A DNA stretch of 32,024 bases, from assembly GCA_026392385.1 (NCBI GenBank), contig JAPLCG010000065.1, positions 1 through 32,024 on the forward strand, given 5' to 3'. Positions 18,980-28,174 of the stretch are shown one piece after another (position 1 is the first letter of the stretch; each line of letters begins with the position of its first letter). The DNA comes from Solirubrobacterales bacterium. GTDB taxonomy: Bacteria > Actinomycetota > Thermoleophilia > Solirubrobacterales > Solirubrobacteraceae. The position numbers and the translations under genes are program-made. The notes below the pieces were generated by a model that did not search any database, had not been told where the DNA came from, and saw nothing but the letters and a program-made list of their open reading frames with translations.

Positions 18980-19449
18980 TCGCTGCCGATTCGCCGGCCG
19001 AGCAAAAGATCAATTGAAGGCGCACTCTTGGCGGCGAAGCCAAGCGATTGATAAAGGCTGATGCCTGCCTCATTCGCATCGCTGACATCAAGCTCGATTC
19101 GCCGGCAGCCGCGCTCCTCGGCCCGTTCAATTGCGAACTCAACAAGGCTGCGGCCAAGGCCACTGCGTCGCGCTGAATCCTCCACGAACAGGTCTTCAAG
19201 CCAGCAGTCTGGGGCAGCCAGCCAGAGTCCATGTCGAAACCTGATCTGGCATACGGCAGCTGGCGGTGAATCGGCGTCAGCTGATCCGAGCAGGAACTCG
19301 CAGTCGGGGGTTTCGATAAGTCGCTCAACGCCAGCGAGAAAAGCATTGTCGGACGGCCAGTCGCGGCCCATGTAGTTGCGAAAGCCTACGAGTAGGCGCG
19401 AAACGGTCTCAGCTTCGAGTCGGTCAGCGACCCAGACGCGAGATGTCAC
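18976..19449 (-). CDS. GNAT-family N-acetyltransferase
   Basis: 157 aa; LEDLFVEDSARRSGLGRSLVEFAIERAEERGCRRIELDVSDANEAGISLYQSLGF; GTG start overlaps the upstream TGA (GTGA). Confidence 0.9.
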   Translation of the reverse strand: MTSRVWVADRLEAETVSRLLVGFRNYMGRDWPSDNAFLAGVERLIETPDCEFLLGSADADSPPAAVCQIRFRHGLWLAAPDCWLEDLFVEDSARRSGLGRSLVEFAIERAEERGCRRIELDVSDANEAGISLYQSLGFAAKSAPSIDLLLGRRIGSD

Positions 19450-21221
19450 TCGTCAACGATGACGGCGATAGTGTCGCCGGAGCCGATAGGTCCGCCAACC
19501 TCAATCTTCAGCTCTTTGATCGTGCCAGCCTTGTGAGCGGTGATCTCGTTCTCCATCTTCATTGCTTCGACGATGCAGATTAGGTCACCCTCAGCGACCT
19601 TCTGGCCAACCTCGACGAGCAGCTTGAAGATCGTGCCTTGGATTGGTGAGGCAAGGCTGTCGCCGCCGCCACCAGAACCGCCGGTGGCTCGTGCGCTGCG
19701 GCTTGGCTTCTTCGCCGCGGCTGGCGCAGCAGCACCGCCACCACCGAAGGCCGGTCCTACAACCTTTACGTCGAATCGCCGGCCTGAAACCTCAACGAGG
19801 TAGTCATGAGCAACCTTCGGAGCGCTCTCCTCGTCACCGTCGCCAGCAGGCACTTCGGCTGGTTCCGGCGCAGTTGATTTCAGCCAGTCTTTGTCCTCAA
19901 CTAGGTCACGGCAGGTCTCCGCATTTGCCCACTGCTCAGTCTTGAGGATTGCGCTGTGGAACGGCAGCAGCGTCGTCAATTCGCCAATCTCGTACTCGCC
20001 GAGCGCCCTAAGCATGCGCCTAGTGGCAGCTTCGCGATCTTCGTCCCAAACGATTAGCTTGGCAACCATTGGGTCGTATGTCGGCGAGATCTCCGAGTTC
20101 GGACCAATGCCCGAGTCAACGCGCACGCCTGGACCGGAAGGCTCGCGGTAGTTGGTGATCATCCCCGGTGCCGGAGTGAAGTTCTTCGCCGCGTTCTCAG
20201 CATTGATTCTGCACTCAATTGCATGACCGCTAAGCACAACATCCTCTTGGCTGATGCGCAATGGCTCGCCAGCGGCAATGCGAATCTGCTCCTTGACGAT
20301 GTCAATCCCGGTGACCATCTCTGTCACGCAGTGCTCGACCTGAACGCGAGTGTTCATCTCAAGGAAGAAGTACTCGCCATCCTGCATCAGGCCCTCGATC
20401 GTGCCAGCTGAGCGGTAATCAACGGCCCGAGCGGCGTCTGTGGCGATCTTGCCAATCCGCTCGCGCATCTCGGCGTCGACCATTGGTGCCGGTGCCTCTT
20501 CGAGCAGTTTCTGATGGCGGCGCTGGATTGAGCAGTCGCGCTCGCCAAGGTGAATGACATTGCCCTGGCTGTCGGCGAGAATCTGAACTTCGATGTGCCG
20601 AGGATCTGGCAGGTAACGCTCGAGGTAGACGGTCGCGTCACCAAAGAACTTTTCGCCCTCGCGGGCGGCTCCCTCAAAGGCGTCTTGAAGTTCATCCTCG
20701 GTCAGCGCTACGCGGAAGCCCTTGCCGCCGCCACCACCCGCAGCCTTAACGGCGACCGGATACCCGATCTCATCCTTGGCAATCTTGTGCGCATCCTCAA
20801 CCGTCTCAACGGCCTCAGTTGTTCCGGGCACGATTGGTACGCCGGCCGCTGCCATCAGTTCGCGGGCCTTCGTCTTCGAACCCATTGCATCAATCGCCGA
20901 TGCAGGTGGCCCGATGAAGACAATGCCTCGATCCTCAAGCGCCTTGGCGAATGCGGCGTTCTCAGCGAGGAAGCCGTAGCCGGGGTGGACAGCCTGCGCT
21001 CCGGAGCGCTCAACTGCATCAAGGATCTTCTCTATTACGAGGTAGCTCTCCGCCGCAGGTGCTGGGCCGAGCAGGTAGGCCTCGTCGGCCCGCTTTACAT
21101 GCAGTGCATCGCGATCTGCCTCTGAGTAGACGGCAACAGTCTTAATTCCAAGCTCTTCGCAGGCGCGTTCAACTCGGACGGCGATCTCGCCACGGTTTGC
21201 GATCAGGATCTTTTCGAACAT
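19446..21221 (-). CDS. Acetyl/propionyl-CoA carboxylase alpha subunit (biotin carboxylase + BCCP)
   Basis: MFEKILIANRGEIAVRV; biotin carboxylase core GERDCSIQRRHQKLLEEAPAP, EMNTRVQVEHCVTEMVTGID; C-terminal BCCP EAMKMENEI. Confidence 0.95.
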   Translation of the reverse strand: MFEKILIANRGEIAVRVERACEELGIKTVAVYSEADRDALHVKRADEAYLLGPAPAAESYLVIEKILDAVERSGAQAVHPGYGFLAENAAFAKALEDRGIVFIGPPASAIDAMGSKTKARELMAAAGVPIVPGTTEAVETVEDAHKIAKDEIGYPVAVKAAGGGGGKGFRVALTEDELQDAFEGAAREGEKFFGDATVYLERYLPDPRHIEVQILADSQGNVIHLGERDCSIQRRHQKLLEEAPAPMVDAEMRERIGKIATDAARAVDYRSAGTIEGLMQDGEYFFLEMNTRVQVEHCVTEMVTGIDIVKEQIRIAAGEPLRISQEDVVLSGHAIECRINAENAAKNFTPAPGMITNYREPSGPGVRVDSGIGPNSEISPTYDPMVAKLIVWDEDREAATRRMLRALGEYEIGELTTLLPFHSAILKTEQWANAETCRDLVEDKDWLKSTAPEPAEVPAGDGDEESAPKVAHDYLVEVSGRRFDVKVVGPAFGGGGAAAPAAAKKPSRSARATGGSGGGGDSLASPIQGTIFKLLVEVGQKVAEGDLICIVEAMKMENEITAHKAGTIKELKIEVGGPIGSGDTIAVIVDE

Positions 21222-21329
21222 TCGGCGTTGAATCCTAGCCTCCACTCGGCTGGCGCGTTCCTTCGGGTGTTATCCGTGCCCGCGACGCAGTTTGGTTATT
21301 GAGCTGAAATGCTCGCGGCAAGCTGCAAA

Positions 21330-21593
21330 CTAAGCGGTCCACGGATGAGGGTCGCCCCACTCGGTTGGTGAGTCAGCTTCGCGGTTAACGCCCTCATGCA
21401 GGGCGGCACGCTGCCATGCCGGCAGCTTCGGGCCAGCCTTTACAGCCGCTGGTGCAGTCTGGCGCATGAACTGCTCGATCGCCGCGACGACTGCCGCCGC
21501 CTCCTCATCCGAGGCTGCGGGAGTAACTAATCTGATCTCGTGCGTTGAGTCCACGGCAGCGACCCTAGCGCTCCGGCCGTCGGCCGGGCGCAT
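21330..21593 (-). CDS. Acyl-CoA carboxylase epsilon-like small subunit
   Basis: 87 aa between carboxylase genes; EIRLVTPAASDEEAAAVVAAIEQFM...LPAWQRAALHEG resembles the ACC epsilon pattern (acidic/Ala helix followed by a Trp-containing tail). Confidence 0.65.
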   Translation of the reverse strand: MRPADGRSARVAAVDSTHEIRLVTPAASDEEAAAVVAAIEQFMRQTAPAAVKAGPKLPAWQRAALHEGVNREADSPTEWGDPHPWTA

Positions 21594-21620
21594 TGGGTGC
21601 CTACAGTCCGGTTAGAACCT

Positions 21621-23341
21621 CTAGGTGAGGCCGGGCTTGCCCGGTGCGACAGTCCAAGAGAACTTCGGCCGGAAGCCGTTGGTCTTCTTGGTTGCATCGT
21701 TCTGGCTGAGGAAGGAGGAGTTTGTCCCGCCATCGGCCTTAATCGTCTTGATCCGACGCAGATCACACGTAAACCCGGTTGAACTTGCGGTTGCCCGCGC
21801 GTACCCGTGGCGATCGGTATCGCCGTTAGCAAGCCATGGATTCGCCGAGAAGAGAATTCCGTAGGTTCCGGTCGAGGTCTTCGGATAGAGAGCAGTTGAC
21901 TCCGCCACGCTGCCAGTAAGACCACCGTCGCCAAGCCCCTGCGAGGTGATCGAGCCAGCTACAAACTCAGTTGCGACCGGCTTGCCGTCGCTGGTCTTGT
22001 ATGTGGTTGCTCCGCCGGTCAACGCCTTGCTCTTGACCTGCTTTGGATCAACGACAACATCACCAGCTGCGAACAGGTGGATATCACCGGTACAGAAGAC
22101 AACGTTCTTAATCGCGTTGTCACGGATGTACTTGACAACCTCGACCCGTTCCTTCTGGTAACCCTGCCAAGAATCGAAGTTGTAGTACTGGGTGCTCGTG
22201 AACTTGGTGTTCATGATCATTACCTCGTTGGCAACGACCTTCCACGTTGCAGTTGAGGCCTTCAGCTTGCTCTTGAACCAAGCAAGCTGTGCGGTGCCAA
22301 GGAACTTACGTGATGCGTCTAATCCTGGCGGTACTGGCGCTGGTCGAGCAGGAAGATCTCAACGTGCTTGCCGTAACGAACGTTGCGGTAGATCCGGCTC
22401 TCACCGCTGGCAATTGCTGCCTGGCCTGAAAGCGGTGTTGTGATCTTGGCGGTCGGCATCTTCTCAAAGAAGGCCTTGTAACCGTTGACCTTGCGGGTTG
22501 CATAGTCGCGTTCGGCTGGTAGCCCACCATTAGCGCCGGCACCACCTGCGTAGTTGTCCATCACCTCATGGTCGTCCCACGTTGAGTACATCGCGAAGTT
22601 CGCGTGCATCTCCTGAAGGTTTGGGTCTGAGCGGTAGAGGTCGTACTTGGCACGGTAATCATCAAGAGTCTTTGCGACCTTGTAAGTGCCCGAGCCATAA
22701 ACAACATCCTCACCGATGCCGTCATCGCGAACGCCGGTTGGCGATGCGCCTGAGGCCCCGTGATAGCTCTCGGCGTAGATGTAGTCACCGAGATTGATGA
22801 CGAAGTCAAAGTCCTCAGTTGCCATTGCCTTATGGGCGTTGAAGTAACCGAAGGTGTAGTCCTGACAGGAGAAGAAGCCGTACTTGACAGCCTGCGTGCT
22901 GGTAGCTGGCAATGCTGTGCGGAAGCGGCCAACGCGGCTATTGCTGGTTGAAGTGGCGAACCGGTAGTAGTACTGCGTGTAAGGGCTCAGACCGGTGATC
23001 TTCGTCTTAACGCTGTAGCGCGCCTGACCACCAACAACGTAGATGTTGGCGTCGGTGATCGGGATTGTTGCGGTCTTCACAACGGTCGCGAATCCAGCAC
23101 TCTTTGAGAGTTCGACCTGAACGCCGCCTGTGCCCTCAGGGTCCGCGATTGTCGTAATCAGCGTGATGTCGGTCGTTGTTGGCTCACCCGAAGCAACTCC
23201 ATAGGGGAAGCTTCCACTTCTCAGGCCGACGAACCCGCCAGCTGTTGCGTTCTGGAGCACTGAGTTTGGAACGAGGATCCCTGCTGCTGTCGCTGCGCTA
23301 CCTGCAACTACAAAACGACGGCGTGAAATGTGGCTTGACAC
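21621..23341 (-). pseudogene. phoD: PhoD-like alkaline phosphatase with Tat signal, split by a one-base frameshift near 22318
   Basis: GTG at 23341 (SD GGGGAGAG) gives MSSHISRRRFVVAGSAATAAG; SFPYGVASGEPTT, NLGDYIYAES, WDDHEVMDNYAGG, LDQRQYRQD then stop. The next frame continues DASRKFLGTAQLAWFKSKLKASTATWKVVANEVMIMNTKF...CTGDIHLFAAGD. Confidence 0.88.
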
Positions 23342-23421
23342 GAAACTCTCCCCTGGATCGTTTGACCTTCTTACGGGGAAGCGTACACCTTCCACCAAGA
23401 GCGATGTGTCGGTTCCGTGAA

Positions 23422-24993
23422 CTAAAGAGGGATGTTGCCGTGCTTGCGCTTCGGTCCAGGCTCGCGCTTGGTCATCAGTGACTCAAGCTCCGTGATCAAT
23501 CTTGGCCGTGTTTCGTGCGGGATGATCACATCATCTACATATCCGCGCTCGGCCGCCGAATAAGGATTTGCGAAGCGAGCCTTGTAGTCGTCCATCAGCA
23601 CCTGACGGCGGTCATCAGGCGTTGGGCTCTCAGCAATATCGCGGCGATAGATGATGTTGACTGCTCCCTCAGCACCCATCACGGCAACCTCCGCGGTAGG
23701 CCACGCGACCGAGAAATCGGCACCAAGATGCTTGGAGTTCATGACCACATAGGCGCCGCCGTATGACTTACGAGTAATCACCGTCAACTTCGGCACCGTT
23801 GCCTCAGCAAAGGCATAGAGCAGCTTCGCGCCGCGCCGGATGATTCCCGCCCACTCCTGGCTGGTACCCGGCAGGAAGCCAGGTACATCACAGAAAGTCA
23901 GGATCGGAATGTTGAAGGCGTCGCAGGTGCGAACAAAGCGGGCGGCCTTTTCCGATGCGTCAATGTCGAGCACGCCAGCAAGCTGGTTTGGCTGATTGCC
24001 GACAATCCCAATTGGAATCCCATTCAGCCGTGAAAGACCACAAATGATGTTTTTCGCAAAGTGCTCATGCACCTCAAAGAATTCACCGTCATCGACGATG
24101 TGGCCAACGACCGTCCGCATGTCATACGGCTTGTTCGGATTATCAGGAACAGCGCTGTCCAACTCTGGATCCATCCGCTTGGGATCATCGGTTGGCTCGA
24201 CCCGCGGTGCCGCCTCAAGGTTGTTCTGCGGCAGGAACGACATCAGGTAGCGGGCATCCTCAAGGCAGGAATCCTCATCTTCGCTCGCAAACTGCGCAAC
24301 ACCTGACTTCGAGTTGTGAGTCATCGCGCCGCCGAGCTCCTCGAAGGTCGATTCCTCACCGGTGACAGTCTTGATCACATCAGGGCCGGTGATGAACATG
24401 TGACTCGTCTCCTTGACCATGAAGATGAAGTCAGTAATTGCTGGGCTGTAGACGGCGCCACCGGCACAAGGCCCCATGATCAAGGAGATCTGGGGGATTA
24501 CGCCAGATGACCTCACATTGCGAAGGAAGACATCTCCGTATGAGCCAAGCGAAACAACGCCTTCCTGAATCCGTGCGCCGCCGGAATCGTTGATGCCAAT
24601 CACTGGGCAGCCGACCTTCGCCGCGAAATCCATGATCTTGCACATTTTCTCGCTCATAACCTCACCGAGCGAACCGCCAACAACCGTGAAGTCCTGACTG
24701 AAGACGGCGACCTGACGGCCATTGATCGTGCCGTGGCCGGTTACGACCGCATCACCCCAAGGGCGGTTCTTCTCCATTCCAAACTCGGTCGTGCGATGGC
24801 GGACGAAAGTGTCCACCTCAACGAATGAGTCCGGATCAAGCAACTTCTCAACGCGCTCGCGGGCCGTGTACTTGCCCTTCGCATGCTGCTTCTCAACCGC
24901 AGCCTCGGAGGCGGAGTGGATCGCTTCATCGCGCAGCTCGTTGAGCTGGGCGAGCTTCTCCTCGTAAGTTTCGGGTGCCTTTTCGCGGGACAT
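23422..24993 (-). CDS. Acyl-CoA (propionyl-CoA) carboxylase beta / carboxyltransferase subunit
   Basis: 523 aa; [102 protein letters not shown]. Confidence 0.95.
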   Translation of the reverse strand: MSREKAPETYEEKLAQLNELRDEAIHSASEAAVEKQHAKGKYTARERVEKLLDPDSFVEVDTFVRHRTTEFGMEKNRPWGDAVVTGHGTINGRQVAVFSQDFTVVGGSLGEVMSEKMCKIMDFAAKVGCPVIGINDSGGARIQEGVVSLGSYGDVFLRNVRSSGVIPQISLIMGPCAGGAVYSPAITDFIFMVKETSHMFITGPDVIKTVTGEESTFEELGGAMTHNSKSGVAQFASEDEDSCLEDARYLMSFLPQNNLEAAPRVEPTDDPKRMDPELDSAVPDNPNKPYDMRTVVGHIVDDGEFFEVHEHFAKNIICGLSRLNGIPIGIVGNQPNQLAGVLDIDASEKAARFVRTCDAFNIPILTFCDVPGFLPGTSQEWAGIIRRGAKLLYAFAEATVPKLTVITRKSYGGAYVVMNSKHLGADFSVAWPTAEVAVMGAEGAVNIIYRRDIAESPTPDDRRQVLMDDYKARFANPYSAAERGYVDDVIIPHETRPRLITELESLMTKREPGPKRKHGNIPL

Positions 24994-25027
24994 CGTGCGC
25001 CGAGACTATACGGATCCGTTCGCGGTT

Positions 25028-26641
25028 CTAGAACTCGGGCCGATAGCTGCCGAAAACATCGCGCATCGCAGCGCACACTTCACCAAGCGTGCAGCGGTCG
25101 CGCAGTGCCTCACGAAGCACCGGCAGAAGGTTGTCGCTGCCCTCGGCTGTCACACGGATCTTCTCAAGATGATCAGCGATCAGCGACTGGTCACGGTCGG
25201 CCTTAAATGCCGCCAGTCGAGCAACCTGCTCATCCTCTGACTGCTGATCAACGCGCAGGGTATCCGGCACTTCAAGCTGGTCGGTCACGTACTCGTTGAC
25301 GCCAACAACAATGTCCTGCTTGGTGCGGTAGCGCTCCTGATAACCCCAAGCTGACTCTTCAATCTCATTCGTAATAAAGCCAATTGCATTTACCGAACCA
25401 CCAAGCTCGTCAACCTTCGCGATCAACTCGTTTGCGCGAGTCTCAATCTCGTCGGTCAGTGATTCAACGAAGTACGAACCGGCAAATGGATCAATCGCCT
25501 CAACTGCGCCTGACTCGGCAGCGATGATCTGCTGAGTACGAAGTGCGATTCGCGCCGCATCCTCGGTTGGCAGAGCGAGCGCCTCGTCAAAGCCATTCGT
25601 GTGCAAAGACTGTGTGCCGCCGCAGACAGCAGCAAAGCCTTGAAGTGCAACGCGAGCAATGTTGTTCTCCGGCTGCTGCGCTGTCAGGGTCACGCCACCG
25701 GTCTGAGTGTGGAAGCGCAGCCGCATCGAACGCTCATCCTTGGCGCCAAAACGCTCCCGCATAATCTGCGCCCACATGCGGCGCGCAGCGCGGAACTTCG
25801 CAACCTCTTGGAAGACGTTGTTGTGACCGTTGAAGAAGAACGCCAACCGTGGTGCAAACTCATCGACCGAAAGTCCGGCATCGATCGCAGCCTGTACATA
25901 GGCGATGCCATTTGAGAGCGTGAAGGCAACCTCCTGAACTGCCGAACAACCCTTCTCTCGGAAGTGGTAGCCACTAATTGAGATCGTGTTCCACTTCGGA
26001 ATCGTCTCGCGGCAATATGCAAACAGATCTGTCGTCAACCGCATCGAACCCTCGGGTGGGTAGATGAAGTTGCCGCGAGCCATGTACTCCTTAAGCACAT
26101 CGTTCTGTGTCGTTCCGCGCAGCTGGTCCGGCGCAATTCCCTGCTCCTCGCCAACAAGTTGGTAGAGCAACATCAGGACTGCTGCAGGGGCATTGATCGT
26201 CATCGAAGTTGAAACCTTGTCGAGCGGAATGCGGTCGAAAGCAACCCGCATATCGTCGATCGAGTCAATCGCTACTCCGGTCCGTCCAACCTCACCAAGG
26301 CACCGGCCATCATCAGAATCAAGCCCAAGCTGAGTTGGCAGGTCAAACGCCATTGAGAGACCGGTCGAACCGTTCTCAATCAGGAAGCGGTAGCGCTCGT
26401 TGCTCTCCTTGGCTGTCGCATAACCCGCGTACTGCCGCATCGTCCAAAGCTGCTTGCGGTACATCTCCGAATAGACGCCACGAGTGAACGGGTACTCGCC
26501 TGGGTGTCCAAGTTCCAACGCCTCCGGAAGGTCGCTCTCGTCGTAGATCTCCTTGATTGGTATCCCGGAGTCGGTAAAGCGGCGAGGATCGTCGGGGCCG
26601 ACGATCGGAGCAATGCTGCGGTGATCTGAATCGCTTGACAT
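25028..26641 (-). CDS. Methylmalonyl-CoA mutase large (catalytic) subunit, lacking the B12-binding domain
   Basis: [80 protein letters not shown]; ends ...FGSYRPEF with no DxHxxG B12 motif. ATG at 26641. Confidence 0.93.
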   Translation of the reverse strand: MSSDSDHRSIAPIVGPDDPRRFTDSGIPIKEIYDESDLPEALELGHPGEYPFTRGVYSEMYRKQLWTMRQYAGYATAKESNERYRFLIENGSTGLSMAFDLPTQLGLDSDDGRCLGEVGRTGVAIDSIDDMRVAFDRIPLDKVSTSMTINAPAAVLMLLYQLVGEEQGIAPDQLRGTTQNDVLKEYMARGNFIYPPEGSMRLTTDLFAYCRETIPKWNTISISGYHFREKGCSAVQEVAFTLSNGIAYVQAAIDAGLSVDEFAPRLAFFFNGHNNVFQEVAKFRAARRMWAQIMRERFGAKDERSMRLRFHTQTGGVTLTAQQPENNIARVALQGFAAVCGGTQSLHTNGFDEALALPTEDAARIALRTQQIIAAESGAVEAIDPFAGSYFVESLTDEIETRANELIAKVDELGGSVNAIGFITNEIEESAWGYQERYRTKQDIVVGVNEYVTDQLEVPDTLRVDQQSEDEQVARLAAFKADRDQSLIADHLEKIRVTAEGSDNLLPVLREALRDRCTLGEVCAAMRDVFGSYRPEF

Positions 26642-26665
26642 CGGCAGGAGGGTACCGTTCGGCGA

Positions 26666-27304
26666 GTGATCATCAATGTCCGACTGTTCGCAGGGCTCCG
26701 CGAACGCGCTCAAACAAGCGAAATAGAGGTCGATCTGCCCGAAGGTTCAACTGCGGCAGAACTGCTGGATGCGCTTGCCGACATCGTTGATGACACGCGC
26801 TGCGTAGTCGCAGTCAACCGGCACTACACAGGACCAGACACAGTCCTTAGAGCCGGCGATGAAGTCGCGCTCGTTCCACCTGTGTCGGGCGGCGCTCCCG
26901 TCGTAAGCGTCGGGCCAGAGGCAATCGACCTGTCAGCAATCGCGGCTCAAGTCGCCAGCCCGCGGGCCGGCGCAACTGTGACCTTCACAGGCATGACTCG
27001 CGATGTTGAGTCACTCGAATACGAGGCGTATCAGCAGATGGTAATTGAGCGGATAACGCAAATCTGTGACGAGGTTGCTGCTGATCATGGGCTGATCGCA
27101 ATCGCCGCAGCCCACCGCACCGGCACGGTTCCGCTTGGTGAAGCGTCGGTGGTTATTGCCGCATCGGCCGCGCATCGCCCAGAGGCCTTTGCTGGTGCCC
27201 GCGAGGCAATCGACCGCATCAAGGCTGAAGCGCCGATCTGGAAGGTTGAGATTGATGGTGCCGATCGGCGGCGCGTCGAAGGGCAGCTTCCGCCGAGCAG
27301 CTAG
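26666..27304 (+). CDS. MoaD-MoaE fusion (molybdopterin synthase)
   Basis: N-terminal Moa[17 protein letters not shown]...[13 protein letters not shown]-terminal Moa[22 protein letters not shown]...[27 protein letters not shown]...[11 protein letters not shown]. Confidence 0.94.
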   Translation: MIINVRLFAGLRERAQTSEIEVDLPEGSTAAELLDALADIVDDTRCVVAVNRHYTGPDTVLRAGDEVALVPPVSGGAPVVSVGPEAIDLSAIAAQVASPRAGATVTFTGMTRDVESLEYEAYQQMVIERITQICDEVAADHGLIAIAAAHRTGTVPLGEASVVIAASAAHRPEAFAGAREAIDRIKAEAPIWKVEIDGADRRRVEGQLPPSS

Positions 27305-27422
27305 GCCTGTGGTTGGTCTGTTGTTTGGTTTGCCAGACTCGTCGCGGTTCTCGCCATCCTGGCTCGCCCGCTGATTGCCTCGCTTGGCAATCCCAAACCC
27401 CAGTCCAGACGGGTGCTGTTAG
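27303..27422. repeat. Direct repeat copy 1 (120 bp) with internal stem-loops
   Basis: aggcctgtggttggtctgttgtttgg...gtgctgttag; matches 27437-27556 at a constant offset of 134 with 6 mismatches by eye. Confidence 0.95.
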
Positions 27423-27436
27423 CTGCCGGTTGGTTC

Positions 27437-27556
27437 AGGCCTGTGGTTGGACTGTTGTTTGGTTTGCCAGACTCGGCGCGGTTCTCGCCATCCTGGCTCG
27501 CCCGCTGATTGCCTCGCTTGGCAATCCCAAACCTCAGTCCTGACCGGCGCTGTTAG
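27437..27556. repeat. Direct repeat copy 2 (120 bp) with internal stem-loops
   Basis: aggcctgtggttggactgttgtttgg...gcgctgttag; ungapped alignment to copy 1. Confidence 0.95.
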
Positions 27557-28090
27557 TTAGAGGGCTCCGCCAGCTGCGCCAGGGGCCGTTGCGTCTTCGC
27601 CCTCGCCGGCGCCCATCTCGCGTGCCACCCAATCCTCAAGCTGGAGGAGGTTGTCGCGGCCGCGCTCTACGGCTGCAAGCAGCGTTGACATTGAAGCGAT
27701 CTCCTCAACCTGCTCCTTAAGGAACCACTGGGTGAACTGCTCACTCACAAAGTCATTGTCTGCGCGGGCAGTGGCTGCCAGTGCTGAGATCTGATCGCTA
27801 ACCATTCGCTCCTGATCAAGTGCGACTTGAACCGGTTCAACAATGTCGCCAAACGAGGTCTTCGGTTGGCTGACAGCGGGAACGACAGCATCGGCATCTG
27901 CATCAAGCAGGTACTGGATCATCATCATCGCGTGGTTGCGTTCCTCGACAGCCTGCCGATAGAAGAATCCAGCAAGCTGCGGGAGTGACTGCGCGTCGTA
28001 CCAGACGGCCGCGGCGATGTACTGCTGGGCGGCACCAAATTCATGTCCAACCTGCTCATTGAGTTTCGTTACGAAGTTTTCTGATGCCAT
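27557..28090 (-). CDS. Ferritin-like iron storage protein
   Basis: 177 aa; NEQVGHEFGAAQQYIAAAVWYDAQSLPQLAGFFYRQAVEERNHAMMMIQYLLD and LKEQVEEIASMSTLL ferroxidase-centre pattern. Confidence 0.92.
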   Translation of the reverse strand: MASENFVTKLNEQVGHEFGAAQQYIAAAVWYDAQSLPQLAGFFYRQAVEERNHAMMMIQYLLDADADAVVPAVSQPKTSFGDIVEPVQVALDQERMVSDQISALAATARADNDFVSEQFTQWFLKEQVEEIASMSTLLAAVERGRDNLLQLEDWVAREMGAGEGEDATAPGAAGGAL

Positions 28091-28174
28091 CTCTGTCAGC
28101 TCCTGAAGTTTGTTAGTGGCGACTGGCTGCCCATCTTAGGCGCTGAACGTCTTTGACGGTTATTCTCACGCGCC

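Noticed and set aside
20550-21125. 191-aa plus-strand ORF
   Set aside because: Antisense to biotin carboxylase; no conserved motifs.
27313-27543. 76-aa ORF across the intergenic direct repeats
   Set aside because: The repeat offset (134) is not a multiple of 3, so the two copies are read in different frames; translation looks non-coding.
28091-28174. Possible iron box (IdeR/DtxR) between ferritin and the UDP-glucuronate decarboxylase gene
   Set aside because: No convincing 19-bp TTAGGTTAGGCTAACCTAA-like palindrome seen in the 84-bp gap.
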